Below, in pieces: positions 8,279-16,950 of a stretch of 64,000 bases of DNA. Each line of letters starts with the position of its first letter. Within the stretch, counting starts at the first letter, position 1. The notes under the pieces were generated by a model. The model worked only from the letters and a program-made list of their open reading frames with translations. It made no database searches and was not told the DNA's origin. Made by a program: the position numbers and the translations under genes. Source of the stretch: JADJOY01 sp046331705 [NCBI: bacterium] (GTDB lineage: Bacteria > JADJOY01); the NCBI GenBank assembly GCA_046331705.1, contig JAXLQJ010000037.1, positions 1 to 64,000 on the forward strand. The letters run 5' to 3'.

Positions 8279-10273
8279 TCAGTCGCGGCGTCCGTCGCGG
8301 TGCATGCGAGGGAGCACGAGGCGAGACGGGAAACGCGCGTCGCGCAGCACGGTGATCTCCGCGGCCGACGACGGAAGGGCGGCGAAATGATCGGCATCGG
8401 CGCCGGCGATCGCCAGCCTGAGCGCGTGACCCGCCTGGAACAGGTACGAGACCGGCAGCAGATCGAACGCGAGCTCCGCCGGCTCCCCCGGCACGAGCGG
8501 CCACGCATCCGCGCGGCGGAAGCTGCGGTAGGGAGCAGGCACGGGATGGGGCGGAGGCTCGTCGCGCGCGCGGCGGTGCAGGGCGCGCAGCATCCCCTCG
8601 GTCACGTAGGTGACCTGGCCGCGCTCGTCGACGTCCTCGAGATAGACGTGGAGCGTGGCGTCCGGCGCGTCGGCGACGATCCAGAGCACCACGCGCGGAT
8701 GGCCCGTGACCTCGTACGGCGCGGGGAGCGCCGCGGACGTGTACGTGAGAAGGCGGCGATCGGCCTCGGCGCGGTCGGGGTAATCGATGGTGAAGTGGAA
8801 GCCGATCAGGCTGTCCCAGCGTGCTCGCGGGCCGGTCCCGACGCGACGATCGACGCGGTATCGGTCACCGTCGTCGCTCCCCCGCGGCCGAGGGGCGGCG
8901 AGGACGTGGCGCGGACCCAGGAACCAATCCTCGTCACGCGCGTCCGGGGGCGGCCAGCGGTCGGCGCTCTTCCAGCGCTCCTCGCCCATCGTGAAGTAGT
9001 GGACCGGCGGCTCGGCGCCGATGCCGTCGTCGCGGTCGAGCAGGTGCAGATCGAAGAAGCGCAGCAGCTCGCCGACGGCGTCGAACTGGGTCACGCGCGT
9101 GCGTCCTCGCGGGCTGGTCTGGAGCGCGCCGCCGTGCTCCCACGGACCCAGCACGAGCCGCGACCCGGGGCTGCCGACGGCGCGGAAGCGCTTGATGGCG
9201 GAGTGGGGATACGCGGAGTCGTGCCACCCGCTCACGCTCGCGATCGCGATGCCAGCGGCGCGCGCCTGCTCGAGGTGAGCGTGCGGGCTGAACGAGTCGG
9301 GAGTGAAGTCCGGGCGGCCAGGCGGGGAATCGTCGCGAAACGTGAGCGCCTCGGCGTCCGCGTGGGGGTCGTGGTTGCGCGCGTGGCTCGCGAGCGCGGC
9401 GGCGAGCAGCGCTCGGCGCGAGTCCTCGTCCACCGCGCGCACGCCCACCACCAGCTGACGCGCCACCCAGCGCAGCAGCGCCTCCGTCGTGTCCCGGTCG
9501 AGCCAGGAGGCGAGCCCGCGCAAGCGGCGGCTCGCCGCCGGCGCGCTACGCACACCGTGGCCGAAGAGGCGCAGCGTGCCGGCGAGCGCCTCGTCGAAGC
9601 AGCCGCGGTCCAGCGCGCGGTTGTAGCGGCTCCAGTTGCGGGTGAACCAGGCGAGCTGGATGCCGCCAGGGAAGGCGATGTCGGTGTAGACGTCGTAGAG
9701 CGAGAAACGCGGCGCGATGGCGCGCAACGCGGGATGGCCGCGCGTCGCGAGGTGCTCGGCGGCCGTGCCGTCGTAGGAGACGCCGGTCGAGCCGACGCGG
9801 CCGTTCGACCACGGCTGACTCACGATCCAATCGAGCACCTCGACTCCGTCTTGCACCTCGTCGCGCGACCAGGGATGGGGACGCTCGCCGAACGAGGCGC
9901 CCGAGCCGCGCGCGTCCACGTCCACCCACGCATAGCCGTGCGCCAGGAAGCGCGCGCGCGTGACGGCCTCGCCTTCGAGGAGATCGGGGGAGATCCAGCG
10001 CGCCCCGAGCGGCGTGAACGCGAGCGAGCGGTAGTAGCGGGTCTGGCGCAGCAGCGTCGGCAGGCGTGCCCCGCGCGCCAGCGCGTCGGCGGGCAAGTGG
10101 ACGTCGATCGCCACGCGCACGCCGTCGCGCATGACGAGGTAACGGGAGGTCCGGGTGACGGCTGGACGACGCTCGGGCGGCGGCAGCGCGGGCACCGACT
10201 CGAGCCTCGGACACCAGTGCGCGTCGCCCCCGGCGAGGGCAGGGAAATGGTCACAGACGTGGCGATGTCGCAT
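8279..10273 (-). CDS. CocE/NonD family hydrolase
   Basis: A 664-residue alpha/beta hydrolase of the X-Pro dipeptidyl-peptidase (S15)/cocaine esterase class. The nucleophile elbow GVSYDG puts the catalytic serine at 166. ARGSGASFGE upstream forms the conserved RGxGxS segment, and GPWEHGG with YPHSAIKRF resembles the His/Asp region. The C-terminal jelly-roll domain follows (about res. 430-664). These enzymes cleave acyl esters or N-acylated substrates and can be cytoplasmic or secreted; no signal peptide is obvious after the ATG at 10273. A large antisense frame across this gene on the other strand has no family signature. Confidence 0.85.
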   Translation of the reverse strand: MRHRHVCDHFPALAGGDAHWCPRLESVPALPPPERRPAVTRTSRYLVMRDGVRVAIDVHLPADALARGARLPTLLRQTRYYRSLAFTPLGARWISPDLLEGEAVTRARFLAHGYAWVDVDARGSGASFGERPHPWSRDEVQDGVEVLDWIVSQPWSNGRVGSTGVSYDGTAAEHLATRGHPALRAIAPRFSLYDVYTDIAFPGGIQLAWFTRNWSRYNRALDRGCFDEALAGTLRLFGHGVRSAPAASRRLRGLASWLDRDTTEALLRWVARQLVVGVRAVDEDSRRALLAAALASHARNHDPHADAEALTFRDDSPPGRPDFTPDSFSPHAHLEQARAAGIAIASVSGWHDSAYPHSAIKRFRAVGSPGSRLVLGPWEHGGALQTSPRGRTRVTQFDAVGELLRFFDLHLLDRDDGIGAEPPVHYFTMGEERWKSADRWPPPDARDEDWFLGPRHVLAAPRPRGSDDGDRYRVDRRVGTGPRARWDSLIGFHFTIDYPDRAEADRRLLTYTSAALPAPYEVTGHPRVVLWIVADAPDATLHVYLEDVDERGQVTYVTEGMLRALHRRARDEPPPHPVPAPYRSFRRADAWPLVPGEPAELAFDLLPVSYLFQAGHALRLAIAGADADHFAALPSSAAEITVLRDARFPSRLVLPRMHRDGRRD

Positions 10274-10442
10274 CACGCTTGCTCCGAGATCGGCGGTACG
10301 CGGGTCGCGCGTCTCGAGCCACGGCGAGTGGCCCCGAGATTGCGAATCCGAGGGGCAACGAATCGACAGCCGAGCACCCGAGCGCGGCGCCGGTGCGGCC
10401 CACCAGCGATCGACCGCGCCCGCGCTCGGACGGGGAGAGGCG

Positions 10443-11363
10443 ATGAGCGACAACATTCACGGGCATTTCCTCGATCATCTCTCGAGCTGGCGCAAGATGG
10501 CGGCGGTGGCATGGGCGCCCCCCAACGATCCCACGATCTACGGCACCATCGACATCGACATGAGCGCACCGCTCGAGTTCCTCTCTCGACTGTCGAAACG
10601 CACTGGGGAGCACCTGACGGTAACGCACCTCGTGGTGAAGGCCATCGCCGAGACGCTCGCCCGACACCCCGAATGCAACGGCATGATCCGGCACGGTCGG
10701 GTATTCCTGCGCGACACCGTCGACATCTCGGTGCTGGTCGCCATGGAGGCCGAAGGCCCCGCAGCGGAACGCCACGACCAAGGCGTCGACCTTTCCGAGA
10801 CCCTGATTCGCGACGCCGACAAGAAGAGCCTGGTGGAGATCGCCCACGCCATCCGCGCCGGCGCGCGCTCGATCCGCAAGCACCAGGATCCCTTCATCGA
10901 GCGGACCAAGAAGCTCTTCGAGCTGCTGCCCCCCTGGGCGCTCGGCCCAGCCCTGCGCCTGACCAGCTTCCTGGAATACGAGCTGAATCTGGATCTGACG
11001 CGGCTCGGCGTGCCGCGGGACCCGTTCGGCAGCGGTATCGTCACCAGCGTGGGCATGCTCGGCATCACCGAGGCGTTCGGACCCATCCCACCGTTCAGCG
11101 GCGTGACCATGCTCACGGCCGTGGGGCGCGTCGAGGACCGGCCCGTGGTGCGCGATGGCCGCGTGGTCGCACGGCCGATGATGCGCATCACCGCGACCTT
11201 CGACCACCGCTTCGTCGACGGCTTCCAGGGAGGCCGCCTCGGCAAGACCTTCCACGAGCTCATGTCCGATCCCGCGGCGCACTTCTGGCCCCCCGACGTC
11301 GCGCGTTTGGCCCCCAAGGCGAAGCCGCGCGCACGCCGCCCGCCGCGGCCGCGCAAGCGCTGA
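10443..11363 (+). CDS. Stand-alone 2-oxoacid dehydrogenase E2-type acyltransferase domain
   Basis: A 306-residue protein consisting of a chloramphenicol-acetyltransferase-like catalytic domain as in E2 components. The signature DHRFVDG has the catalytic H255 and D259. The N-terminal lipoyl domain and the E1/E3-binding domain of a true E2 are absent, and no E1 or E3 gene lies nearby, so it is unlikely to be part of a dehydrogenase complex. An unusual central insert ([14 protein letters not shown]) and a basic, Pro-rich C-terminal tail are visible. A GGGGAGAG ribosome site precedes the ATG. The acyl donor and acceptor are unknown. Confidence 0.75.
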   Translation: MSDNIHGHFLDHLSSWRKMAAVAWAPPNDPTIYGTIDIDMSAPLEFLSRLSKRTGEHLTVTHLVVKAIAETLARHPECNGMIRHGRVFLRDTVDISVLVAMEAEGPAAERHDQGVDLSETLIRDADKKSLVEIAHAIRAGARSIRKHQDPFIERTKKLFELLPPWALGPALRLTSFLEYELNLDLTRLGVPRDPFGSGIVTSVGMLGITEAFGPIPPFSGVTMLTAVGRVEDRPVVRDGRVVARPMMRITATFDHRFVDGFQGGRLGKTFHELMSDPAAHFWPPDVARLAPKAKPRARRPPRPRKR

Positions 11364-11484
11364 GCACGCCCATCCTTGGACGCCACTCGGGCGTCGGCTA
11401 AATGCTTCCTCCGTCGCCGCCGGGCCGCGTCCACGCGGCCGGGGCGTCATGCGCGGTCGGTCGGCACCGCACCAGGGGGAAGCG

Positions 11485-12738
11485 TTGGCTCGGATCAACG
11501 ACCACTATTCGAAGCTCAAGGCGGGCTATCTCTTTCCCGAGATCGGCCGGCGCGTGCGCGCCTTCGAGCAGGCCCATCCCGACGCGAAGGTGATCCGCCT
11601 CGGCATCGGCGACGTCACCGAGCCGATGCCGCCGGCCATCGCCGAGGCGATGCACCGCGCCGTCGACGAGATGGCGCGGCGGGACACGTTCCGCGGCTAC
11701 GGCCCCGAGCAGGGCTACGACTTCCTGCGGGAGGCCATCGCGGCCCACGACTTCCGCGCCCGCGGCGCCGAGGTGCACCCGGACGAGATCTTCGTGTCCG
11801 ACGGCAGCAAATGCGATAGCGGCAACATCCTCGACATCCTCGCCGCCGGCGCCAACGTGATCGCGGTGACGGACCCGGTCTATCCGGTCTACGTCGACAC
11901 CAACGTCATGGCCGGCAACACCGGTCCAGCCAACGAGGCGGGTGAGTTCGCGGGCATCACCTACCTGCCCGCGACCGTGGCGAACGGCTTCTCGCCGGCG
12001 CTGCCCACCCGGCACGTCGACGTGATCTACCTGTGCTCGCCCAACAACCCGACGGGCGCCGTCCTGAGCCGGGAAGCGCTCGCGCGCTGGGTCGAGTACG
12101 CGCGACGCGAGGGCGCGCTGATCTTCTTCGACGCGGCGTACGAGGCCTTCGTCACCGATCCCGAGGTGCCGCACTCGATCTACGAGATCCCCGGTGCTCG
12201 GGACGTCGCGATCGAGTTCCGCAGCTTCTCGAAGACCGCGGGCTTCACGGGCACGCGCTGCGCCTTCACCGTGGTGCCGAAGGGACTCTCGGGAACCGCC
12301 GCCGACGGAAGCGCGGTGTCGCTGCACGCGCTCTGGACGCGGCGGCACACCACCAAGTTCAACGGCGTCGGCTACGTGGTGCAGCGCGGCGCCGAGGCCG
12401 TCTACACCGAGGCGGGACGCGCGCAGGTCCGCGGGCTGGTGGACTTCTACCTGGGAAACGCGGCGGTGATCCGGGAACGGCTTGAGACGGCCGGCCTCGA
12501 GGTGCACGGCGGCGTGAACGCGCCGTACGTCTGGATCGCCACCCCACGCGACGCCGAGGGGCGACCGCTCGAGAGCTGGAAATTCTTCGATCGGTTGCTG
12601 GCCGAGGCGAACGTCGTGGTGACCCCGGGCAGCGGCTTCGGTGCCGCCGGCGAGGGCTACGTCCGCATCAGTGCCTTCAACAGCCGCGCCAACGTCGAGG
12701 AAGCGACCCGGCGCATCACCTCGATGCTCGGACGTTGA
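11485..12738 (+). CDS. dapL: LL-diaminopimelate aminotransferase
   Basis: PLP fold-type I aminotransferase that converts tetrahydrodipicolinate directly to LL-diaminopimelate in lysine and peptidoglycan synthesis, bypassing dapD-dapC-dapE. The sequence follows DapL closely: [19 protein letters not shown] at the N-terminus, [17 protein letters not shown] and the PLP lysine in [15 protein letters not shown] place the start at the TTG at 11485 because GGGGGA lies just upstream and the protein then begins exactly where DapL proteins do (417 aa). The ATG at 11449 would add 12 residues unlike the family. An MBL-fold gene follows at once. Confidence 0.9.
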   Translation: MARINDHYSKLKAGYLFPEIGRRVRAFEQAHPDAKVIRLGIGDVTEPMPPAIAEAMHRAVDEMARRDTFRGYGPEQGYDFLREAIAAHDFRARGAEVHPDEIFVSDGSKCDSGNILDILAAGANVIAVTDPVYPVYVDTNVMAGNTGPANEAGEFAGITYLPATVANGFSPALPTRHVDVIYLCSPNNPTGAVLSREALARWVEYARREGALIFFDAAYEAFVTDPEVPHSIYEIPGARDVAIEFRSFSKTAGFTGTRCAFTVVPKGLSGTAADGSAVSLHALWTRRHTTKFNGVGYVVQRGAEAVYTEAGRAQVRGLVDFYLGNAAVIRERLETAGLEVHGGVNAPYVWIATPRDAEGRPLESWKFFDRLLAEANVVVTPGSGFGAAGEGYVRISAFNSRANVEEATRRITSMLGR

Positions 12739-12752
12739 CTCGGGGGTCGCCC

Positions 12753-13574
12753 ATGCGGATCCATCACCTCGACTGCGGATCGATGTGCCCGCGGGTGCCG
12801 GGCGCGCTGCTCAACCCCGAGGGCCGCATGGTCTGCCACTGCTTGGTGGTGGAGACGAGCGATGGGTTGGTACTGGTCGACACCGGGCTCGGCCTCGAGG
12901 ACGTGGCCCGGCCTCGTGAGCGCCTGGGGGGCATCTTCCTGTCGCTGGTTGGCCCGGTGCTGGACGCCGAGACGACCGCGGCGCGCCAGATCGAGCGTCT
13001 CGGCTACGCACGGCGTGACGTGCGCCACATCGTGCCGACGCACTTGGATCTCGATCACGCGGGCGGACTGAGCGATTTTCCCGAGGCCGCCGTCCACGTC
13101 CACGACCTCGAGCTCGCGGCGGCGACGGCGCCGCAGACCTTCCTGGAGCGTGAGCGCTATCGTTCGATCCAGTGGGCCCACGGCCCGCGCTGGGATCGGC
13201 GCAAGCTCGAGGGCGAGCGCTGGTTCGGCTTCGAAGCGGTGCGCGCCATCCCCGGGCTCGCGGACGAGGTGCTGATCGTTCCCACGGTCGGCCACACCCG
13301 AGGCCACTCGGCGATCGCCGTGCGCAGCGAGGGCGGCTGGCTCCTGCACTGTGGCGACGCCTACTTCTTCCGGGGAGAGATGGACCCCGATCGTCGCCGC
13401 TGCAGCCTCGGTCTCGAGGTCTTCCAGCGCATGGTGCAGGTCGACGGCGAGGCGCGCATGCGCAATCAGGAACGGCTGCGGACGCTGGCCCGCGAGCACG
13501 CGAGCGAGGTGCGGGTCTTCAGCGCCCACGACCCGTTCGAGCTCACGCGCTTCGCCGCCGGCGGCGCCGGCTGA
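12753..13574 (+). CDS. MBL-fold metallohydrolase (lactonase-like)
   Basis: A 273-residue metallo-beta-lactamase-fold hydrolase. The metal motif THLDLDHAGG (H97, D99, D101, H102) has Asp in place of the second His of HxHxDH. Downstream ligands are in GHTRGHS and LLHCGDAYFF, and a C-terminal His lies in SAHDPFE. The layout resembles N-acyl-homoserine lactonase-like and quorum-quenching lactonase-like members, but the variant motif makes the substrate uncertain. A TTG at 12735 overlaps the dapL stop; I prefer the ATG at 12753. Likely cotranscribed with dapL, with no evident functional link. Confidence 0.75.
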   Translation: MRIHHLDCGSMCPRVPGALLNPEGRMVCHCLVVETSDGLVLVDTGLGLEDVARPRERLGGIFLSLVGPVLDAETTAARQIERLGYARRDVRHIVPTHLDLDHAGGLSDFPEAAVHVHDLELAAATAPQTFLERERYRSIQWAHGPRWDRRKLEGERWFGFEAVRAIPGLADEVLIVPTVGHTRGHSAIAVRSEGGWLLHCGDAYFFRGEMDPDRRRCSLGLEVFQRMVQVDGEARMRNQERLRTLAREHASEVRVFSAHDPFELTRFAAGGAG

Positions 13575-13592
13575 CCCGCGCCGAGCGCGCGC

Positions 13593-14288
13593 TCAACCGC
13601 CGAAGCAGAGCTCGGCCCAGCGGAACACCACGTTGGTGAGCCCGTGCACCAGCGTGGGCGCCACCAAGCTCTCCCTTCGCGTGCGCAACCAGCCGAGCAG
13701 CAACCCGAACGGCACGTTTCCTTGCCACCAATGACCGCCCGCCAAGGGGTGGGCCGCGTTGAACGCGATCGCGGATCCGACCACCGCCCAGCCGAGGCGA
13801 CCTCCCCAGAGCGCGCGATCGCGACCGCACGCGTCCTCGAGCCGACCCAGGACGTAGCCCCGAAAGAAGACCTCCTCGGGGAATCCGACCGCCAGCAGGT
13901 TGCCGGCGATCTCCGCCGACAAGTCCGGCGGCCAGCGGAAGCGAAACGCGTGGCCTTGCCAGAGGGTCGCGAACAGGTAGTGACCGAAGACGTAGAGCGG
14001 CAGCATCACCGCCAGGGTGACGAGCCCGTCCCGCAACCCGCCGCGCCAATCGCCGAGATCCAAACCGTAGCCCCACGGGCTGCGGTGGCGCGCCGTGAGC
14101 ACCAAGAGCGGACCGTAGATCCAGACGATCGGCGGCACCAGGCCGCGAATCGTGGGGTGGGCCGCGCCGATCCAATCGTTGAGGCGGACCAGCACCAGCG
14201 CGCCGACGAAGACGCCCGCGAGCTCGGCGAGCACCGAGCGATCGACGGGCTGGGGCGACGGCGCGGTGGACACGGTGGGCGTGGGCAT
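13593..14288 (-). CDS. CPBP-family intramembrane metalloprotease
   Basis: A 231-residue multi-spanning membrane protein of the CAAX-protease/bacteriocin-processing (CPBP, ABI) family. Catalytic residues are visible: E138-E139 and R143 in FPEEVFFRG, H180 in FNAAHPL, and H215 with N219 in LVHGLTN. About six hydrophobic helices can be drawn. Bacterial homologues act in peptide processing or immunity to self-made bacteriocins; no such cluster is present here. It is convergent with the MBL gene, with only 18 nt between the stops. Confidence 0.82.
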   Translation of the reverse strand: MPTPTVSTAPSPQPVDRSVLAELAGVFVGALVLVRLNDWIGAAHPTIRGLVPPIVWIYGPLLVLTARHRSPWGYGLDLGDWRGGLRDGLVTLAVMLPLYVFGHYLFATLWQGHAFRFRWPPDLSAEIAGNLLAVGFPEEVFFRGYVLGRLEDACGRDRALWGGRLGWAVVGSAIAFNAAHPLAGGHWWQGNVPFGLLLGWLRTRRESLVAPTLVHGLTNVVFRWAELCFGG

Positions 14289-14413
14289 GGATCGGAGCCG
14301 AGCGGGGGCGCTTCCATCGTGCCGGTGCCAACACCCTGACGCAGCATCGCCCAGCGGCCCCCGTCATTTCAAACAATTCTCAACGAGTTCAGGGGTCTCG
14401 GCTGGCGTGCTCG

Positions 14414-14429
14414 CGGCTCGCGTCTTGCA
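14414..14429 (+). promoter_or_regulatory. Sigma-54-like promoter for the truncated GspE/PilB gene
   Basis: CGGCTCGCGTCTTGCA has GG (14415-14416) and GC (14427-14428) separated by exactly 10 nt and matches 10 of 12 defined positions of the -24/-12 consensus TGGCACG-N4-TTGCA. Transcription would start about 45 nt before the ATG at 14488. Pilus genes in related bacteria are often sigma-54 dependent. No activator site was identified. Confidence 0.4.
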
Positions 14430-14487
14430 TTCCTGGCGTCGGGAAGAGCTGCGCGGGCTCCCTCGGGAGCAGACAAGGCGGGTACGC

Positions 14488-15390
14488 ATGCGGAAGCTCG
14501 GTGAGATCCTCGTTCAGGAAGGGCTCGTGGGTCCGCAGCAAGTCGATCGCGCGCTGCTTTGGCAGCGCGACGATGGCGGACGGATCGGCTCGCTCTTGAT
14601 TCGTCTCGGCTATCTCGAGGAGCGTGAGTTCCTGCGCTTGATGGCGGCGCAGCTGCGCACCCGTCCGGTGCTGATCGCGGAGGCACGCCTCGACTCCGAG
14701 CTCTTGAAGCTGGTGCCGGCCGAGATCGCCTGGCAGGCGAGCGCGATACCCGTCGCGTACCACGGCGATCACCTGATCGTGGCGACGTCTGATCCGCACA
14801 ACCTCCCGGCCTTGCGCGAGATCGAGGCCGCCACCGGCCACGCCGTCGAGGCGTGGCTCGCCGCGGACCCCGCGGTCGCGAGCGCCCTCGAGCGGCACTA
14901 TCCGCGCGGCGTGCGCCCCGAGCCAGCGAGCACGCCGACGCTACCGATCCGCGTCCGACCGCTGCGCGAGGTCGATCCCCATGCCTCGCTCGAGCCGCTC
15001 ATCCACGGCTGGATCGATCAGGCGCTCGGGAGCGGGGCGGCGATGCTCGTGATCCAGATGACGCCGGGCGGGCTCAAGGTCCGATGCGAGACGGCCGACG
15101 GCGGGTTCGTGCTCGCCGAGCCACACGCTTCGCTCTATCGCGAGCTGATTCGCAAGCTGCGCCAGAGCGCGGCGCTGCGGCCGCCGGCGGGGCCGTCGCG
15201 GCGCGAGAGCGGCGTCTTGCCGCACGTGCGCGACGGGCAGCGGCTGCGACTCGGGCTCACACTCGTGCCCGACGTGTACGGCTGCTCGGCCCGCCTCAGC
15301 CTGAGCGAGGCGCGCGGTCTGTTGCTCGAGCTCGCGCGCTCCCGCGGCGGAGCCGCGCGGGTCGAGCACCTCGAGCGACTGGCGAGCTGA
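14488..15390 (+). CDS. Truncated GspE/PilB-like protein (MshEN plus N2 region, no ATPase)
   Basis: A 300-residue protein that begins like type II secretion/type IV pilus assembly ATPases (MRKLGEILVQEGLVGPQQVDRAL, IGSLLIRLGYLEEREFLRLMAAQL). That MshEN/GspE N-terminal fold covers about res. 1-150 and in some members binds c-di-GMP. A second part (res. 165-270) follows the pattern of the GspE N2 domain but is degenerate. The protein stops before any Walker A, Asp box or Walker B, so it cannot hydrolyse ATP by itself. It may be a regulator that competes with or docks to a pilus/secretion motor, or a c-di-GMP sensor. No other pilus gene is adjacent. Confidence 0.65.
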   Translation: MRKLGEILVQEGLVGPQQVDRALLWQRDDGGRIGSLLIRLGYLEEREFLRLMAAQLRTRPVLIAEARLDSELLKLVPAEIAWQASAIPVAYHGDHLIVATSDPHNLPALREIEAATGHAVEAWLAADPAVASALERHYPRGVRPEPASTPTLPIRVRPLREVDPHASLEPLIHGWIDQALGSGAAMLVIQMTPGGLKVRCETADGGFVLAEPHASLYRELIRKLRQSAALRPPAGPSRRESGVLPHVRDGQRLRLGLTLVPDVYGCSARLSLSEARGLLLELARSRGGAARVEHLERLAS

Positions 15391-15447
15391 GCGCCCGCGG
15401 CGGCGCGCCGCGTGCGCGCCCGCCGCCACTCACCCCTCGATCACGGC

Positions 15448-16890
15448 TCAATCGCCGAGCACCACGTCTCCGCTCAGCCTCGTTCCCGCGCGCACCCGTG
15501 CCTGGGAGCCACGCTCGTTTCGCACCGACACCGTGCCGTGCGCGGTGACCCCGGGCTCGAAGAGCACGTCGCCGTGGACCGCGAGGCGGTCGCACGCGAC
15601 CAGCGACGGCATGCCGGCGGGGAAGCGTGCCTGGAACTCGTGGAAGAGCTTGTAGTAGCGCGAGTCCAGCTCGACGATCGGGGCGGGCCCGGGGCGCGCC
15701 GGATTGGGCACGAGGTGGTGCTCGTCGTTCACGACGTACGCATCCGAGCCCACCACCACCAAGTCCGAGCACGTCTTCACCGCCGCGAACCGGGTGCGCG
15801 GCACGCGCACGGCGCGTGCTCCCTGGAAGAGCGAGATCGCCGCACCCATGGCGGTTTCGAGCTGGATGACGGGCGCTGATCTCGGGTCGGCGGGGTCGAG
15901 GGTCTTCTCGTTGCGGATCACCGGCAGCGGCACGATCTGGTCGTGGGCGGCGAGCTGCGCGCGCAGCGCGCGCAGGTCGAGCCAGAGGTTGTTGGTGTTG
16001 AAGTAGCGGTGGCGCTCGATGTCCTGGAAAGAAGCGAGCTCGTCGGGCGGCGTCTGGGCGATCTCACGCAGCGTGAGGCGGCCGTCGGGCAGCAGCGCGA
16101 GGTGGCCGCCCTTGCGGTCGGCGGCGGTCCGATCGGTGACCTCCATCAGGAACGGGATCGACTCGCTGGCGAGGTAGCCGAGCAACGCGGGATCGAGCAC
16201 GGCGCCGAGATTGTCGACGTTCGACACGAAGACCCAGCGCACGCCCGCCGCCTCGAGCTCCTCCAGCACGCCCGAGGTCACGATCGCGGCGTAGAGATCG
16301 CCGTGGCCGGGCGGGCACCATTCGAGCTCGGGATCGGTCGCCGCGACGGCCGGCTCGAGCGTGCGGGCGTCCACCTTGGGCACCTTGTGCTGGAGGAAGC
16401 TCATCGGCACCGAGCCGGCGAGATCGGGATACGTCGCGAGCCTGGCGAGGCTCTCGGACTCGGTGTGGAAGCTGTTCATGAGCACCAGCGGCACGTGCGC
16501 GCCGTGCTTGCGGCCGAGCGCCAGGACTTGTTGCGCCACGACGTCCAGGAACGTGAGACCCGGGCGCACCTCGATCAGCGACTTCGGCCCCTGCAGCCCC
16601 ATCGACGTTCCCAAACCGCCGTTCAGCTTGAGCAGCGCCGTGGCGCCGAGCTCCGCCAGGCCGCGCTCGCGAAACCCCGCCAGCTCGTCGAGGGAAGGGA
16701 CGTCTTCGACGGGACGGATGTCGGCCTCGGCGATCAAGAGCTTGGCGCCGGAACGCAGCAGGCCGTACGAGCGCTCGAACGCCCAGATCGCGACGTCCGG
16801 CAAGCCGGCGGCGAGCATCTTCCGCTCGAACGGGGCGAACCCCGCGGGTGTGACGTGCGTCCGATGCACCACGGCCTCTTCGTTCGACAT
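15448..16890 (-). CDS. UTP-glucose-1-phosphate uridylyltransferase, UDPGP (eukaryotic-type) family
   Basis: A 480-residue nucleotidyltransferase making UDP-glucose from UTP and glucose-1-phosphate. It belongs to the UDPGP family found in eukaryotes and some bacteria, not to the usual GalU family. Signature LNGGLGTSMGLQGPKS is the nucleotide-binding loop, PPGHGDLYAAI and FVSNVDNLGA are the sugar-nucleotide site, and a left-handed beta-helix-like C-terminus (LAVHGDVLFEPGVTAHG) follows. The ATG at 16890 has GAGGG 8 nt upstream; an ATG at 16917 is less likely. UDP-glucose would feed the cell-envelope glycosylation suggested by the glycosyltransferases in this window. Confidence 0.87.
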   Translation of the reverse strand: MSNEEAVVHRTHVTPAGFAPFERKMLAAGLPDVAIWAFERSYGLLRSGAKLLIAEADIRPVEDVPSLDELAGFRERGLAELGATALLKLNGGLGTSMGLQGPKSLIEVRPGLTFLDVVAQQVLALGRKHGAHVPLVLMNSFHTESESLARLATYPDLAGSVPMSFLQHKVPKVDARTLEPAVAATDPELEWCPPGHGDLYAAIVTSGVLEELEAAGVRWVFVSNVDNLGAVLDPALLGYLASESIPFLMEVTDRTAADRKGGHLALLPDGRLTLREIAQTPPDELASFQDIERHRYFNTNNLWLDLRALRAQLAAHDQIVPLPVIRNEKTLDPADPRSAPVIQLETAMGAAISLFQGARAVRVPRTRFAAVKTCSDLVVVGSDAYVVNDEHHLVPNPARPGPAPIVELDSRYYKLFHEFQARFPAGMPSLVACDRLAVHGDVLFEPGVTAHGTVSVRNERGSQARVRAGTRLSGDVVLGD

Positions 16891-16950
16891 GATCCAACCC
16901 TCGTGACCGAGAACCAAAGCTCGGTGCGGGAACGACGTCCGCGGCGGCGC

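Noticed and set aside
8270-10440. Long plus-strand frame of about 700 codons antisense to the CocE-type gene
   Set aside because: No motif, and the minus strand has a clear catalytic serine signature and domain order.
14289-14487. Possible c-di-GMP riboswitch upstream of the truncated GspE/PilB gene
   Set aside because: The conserved GEMM motifs are not found; only a sigma-54-like element is supported.
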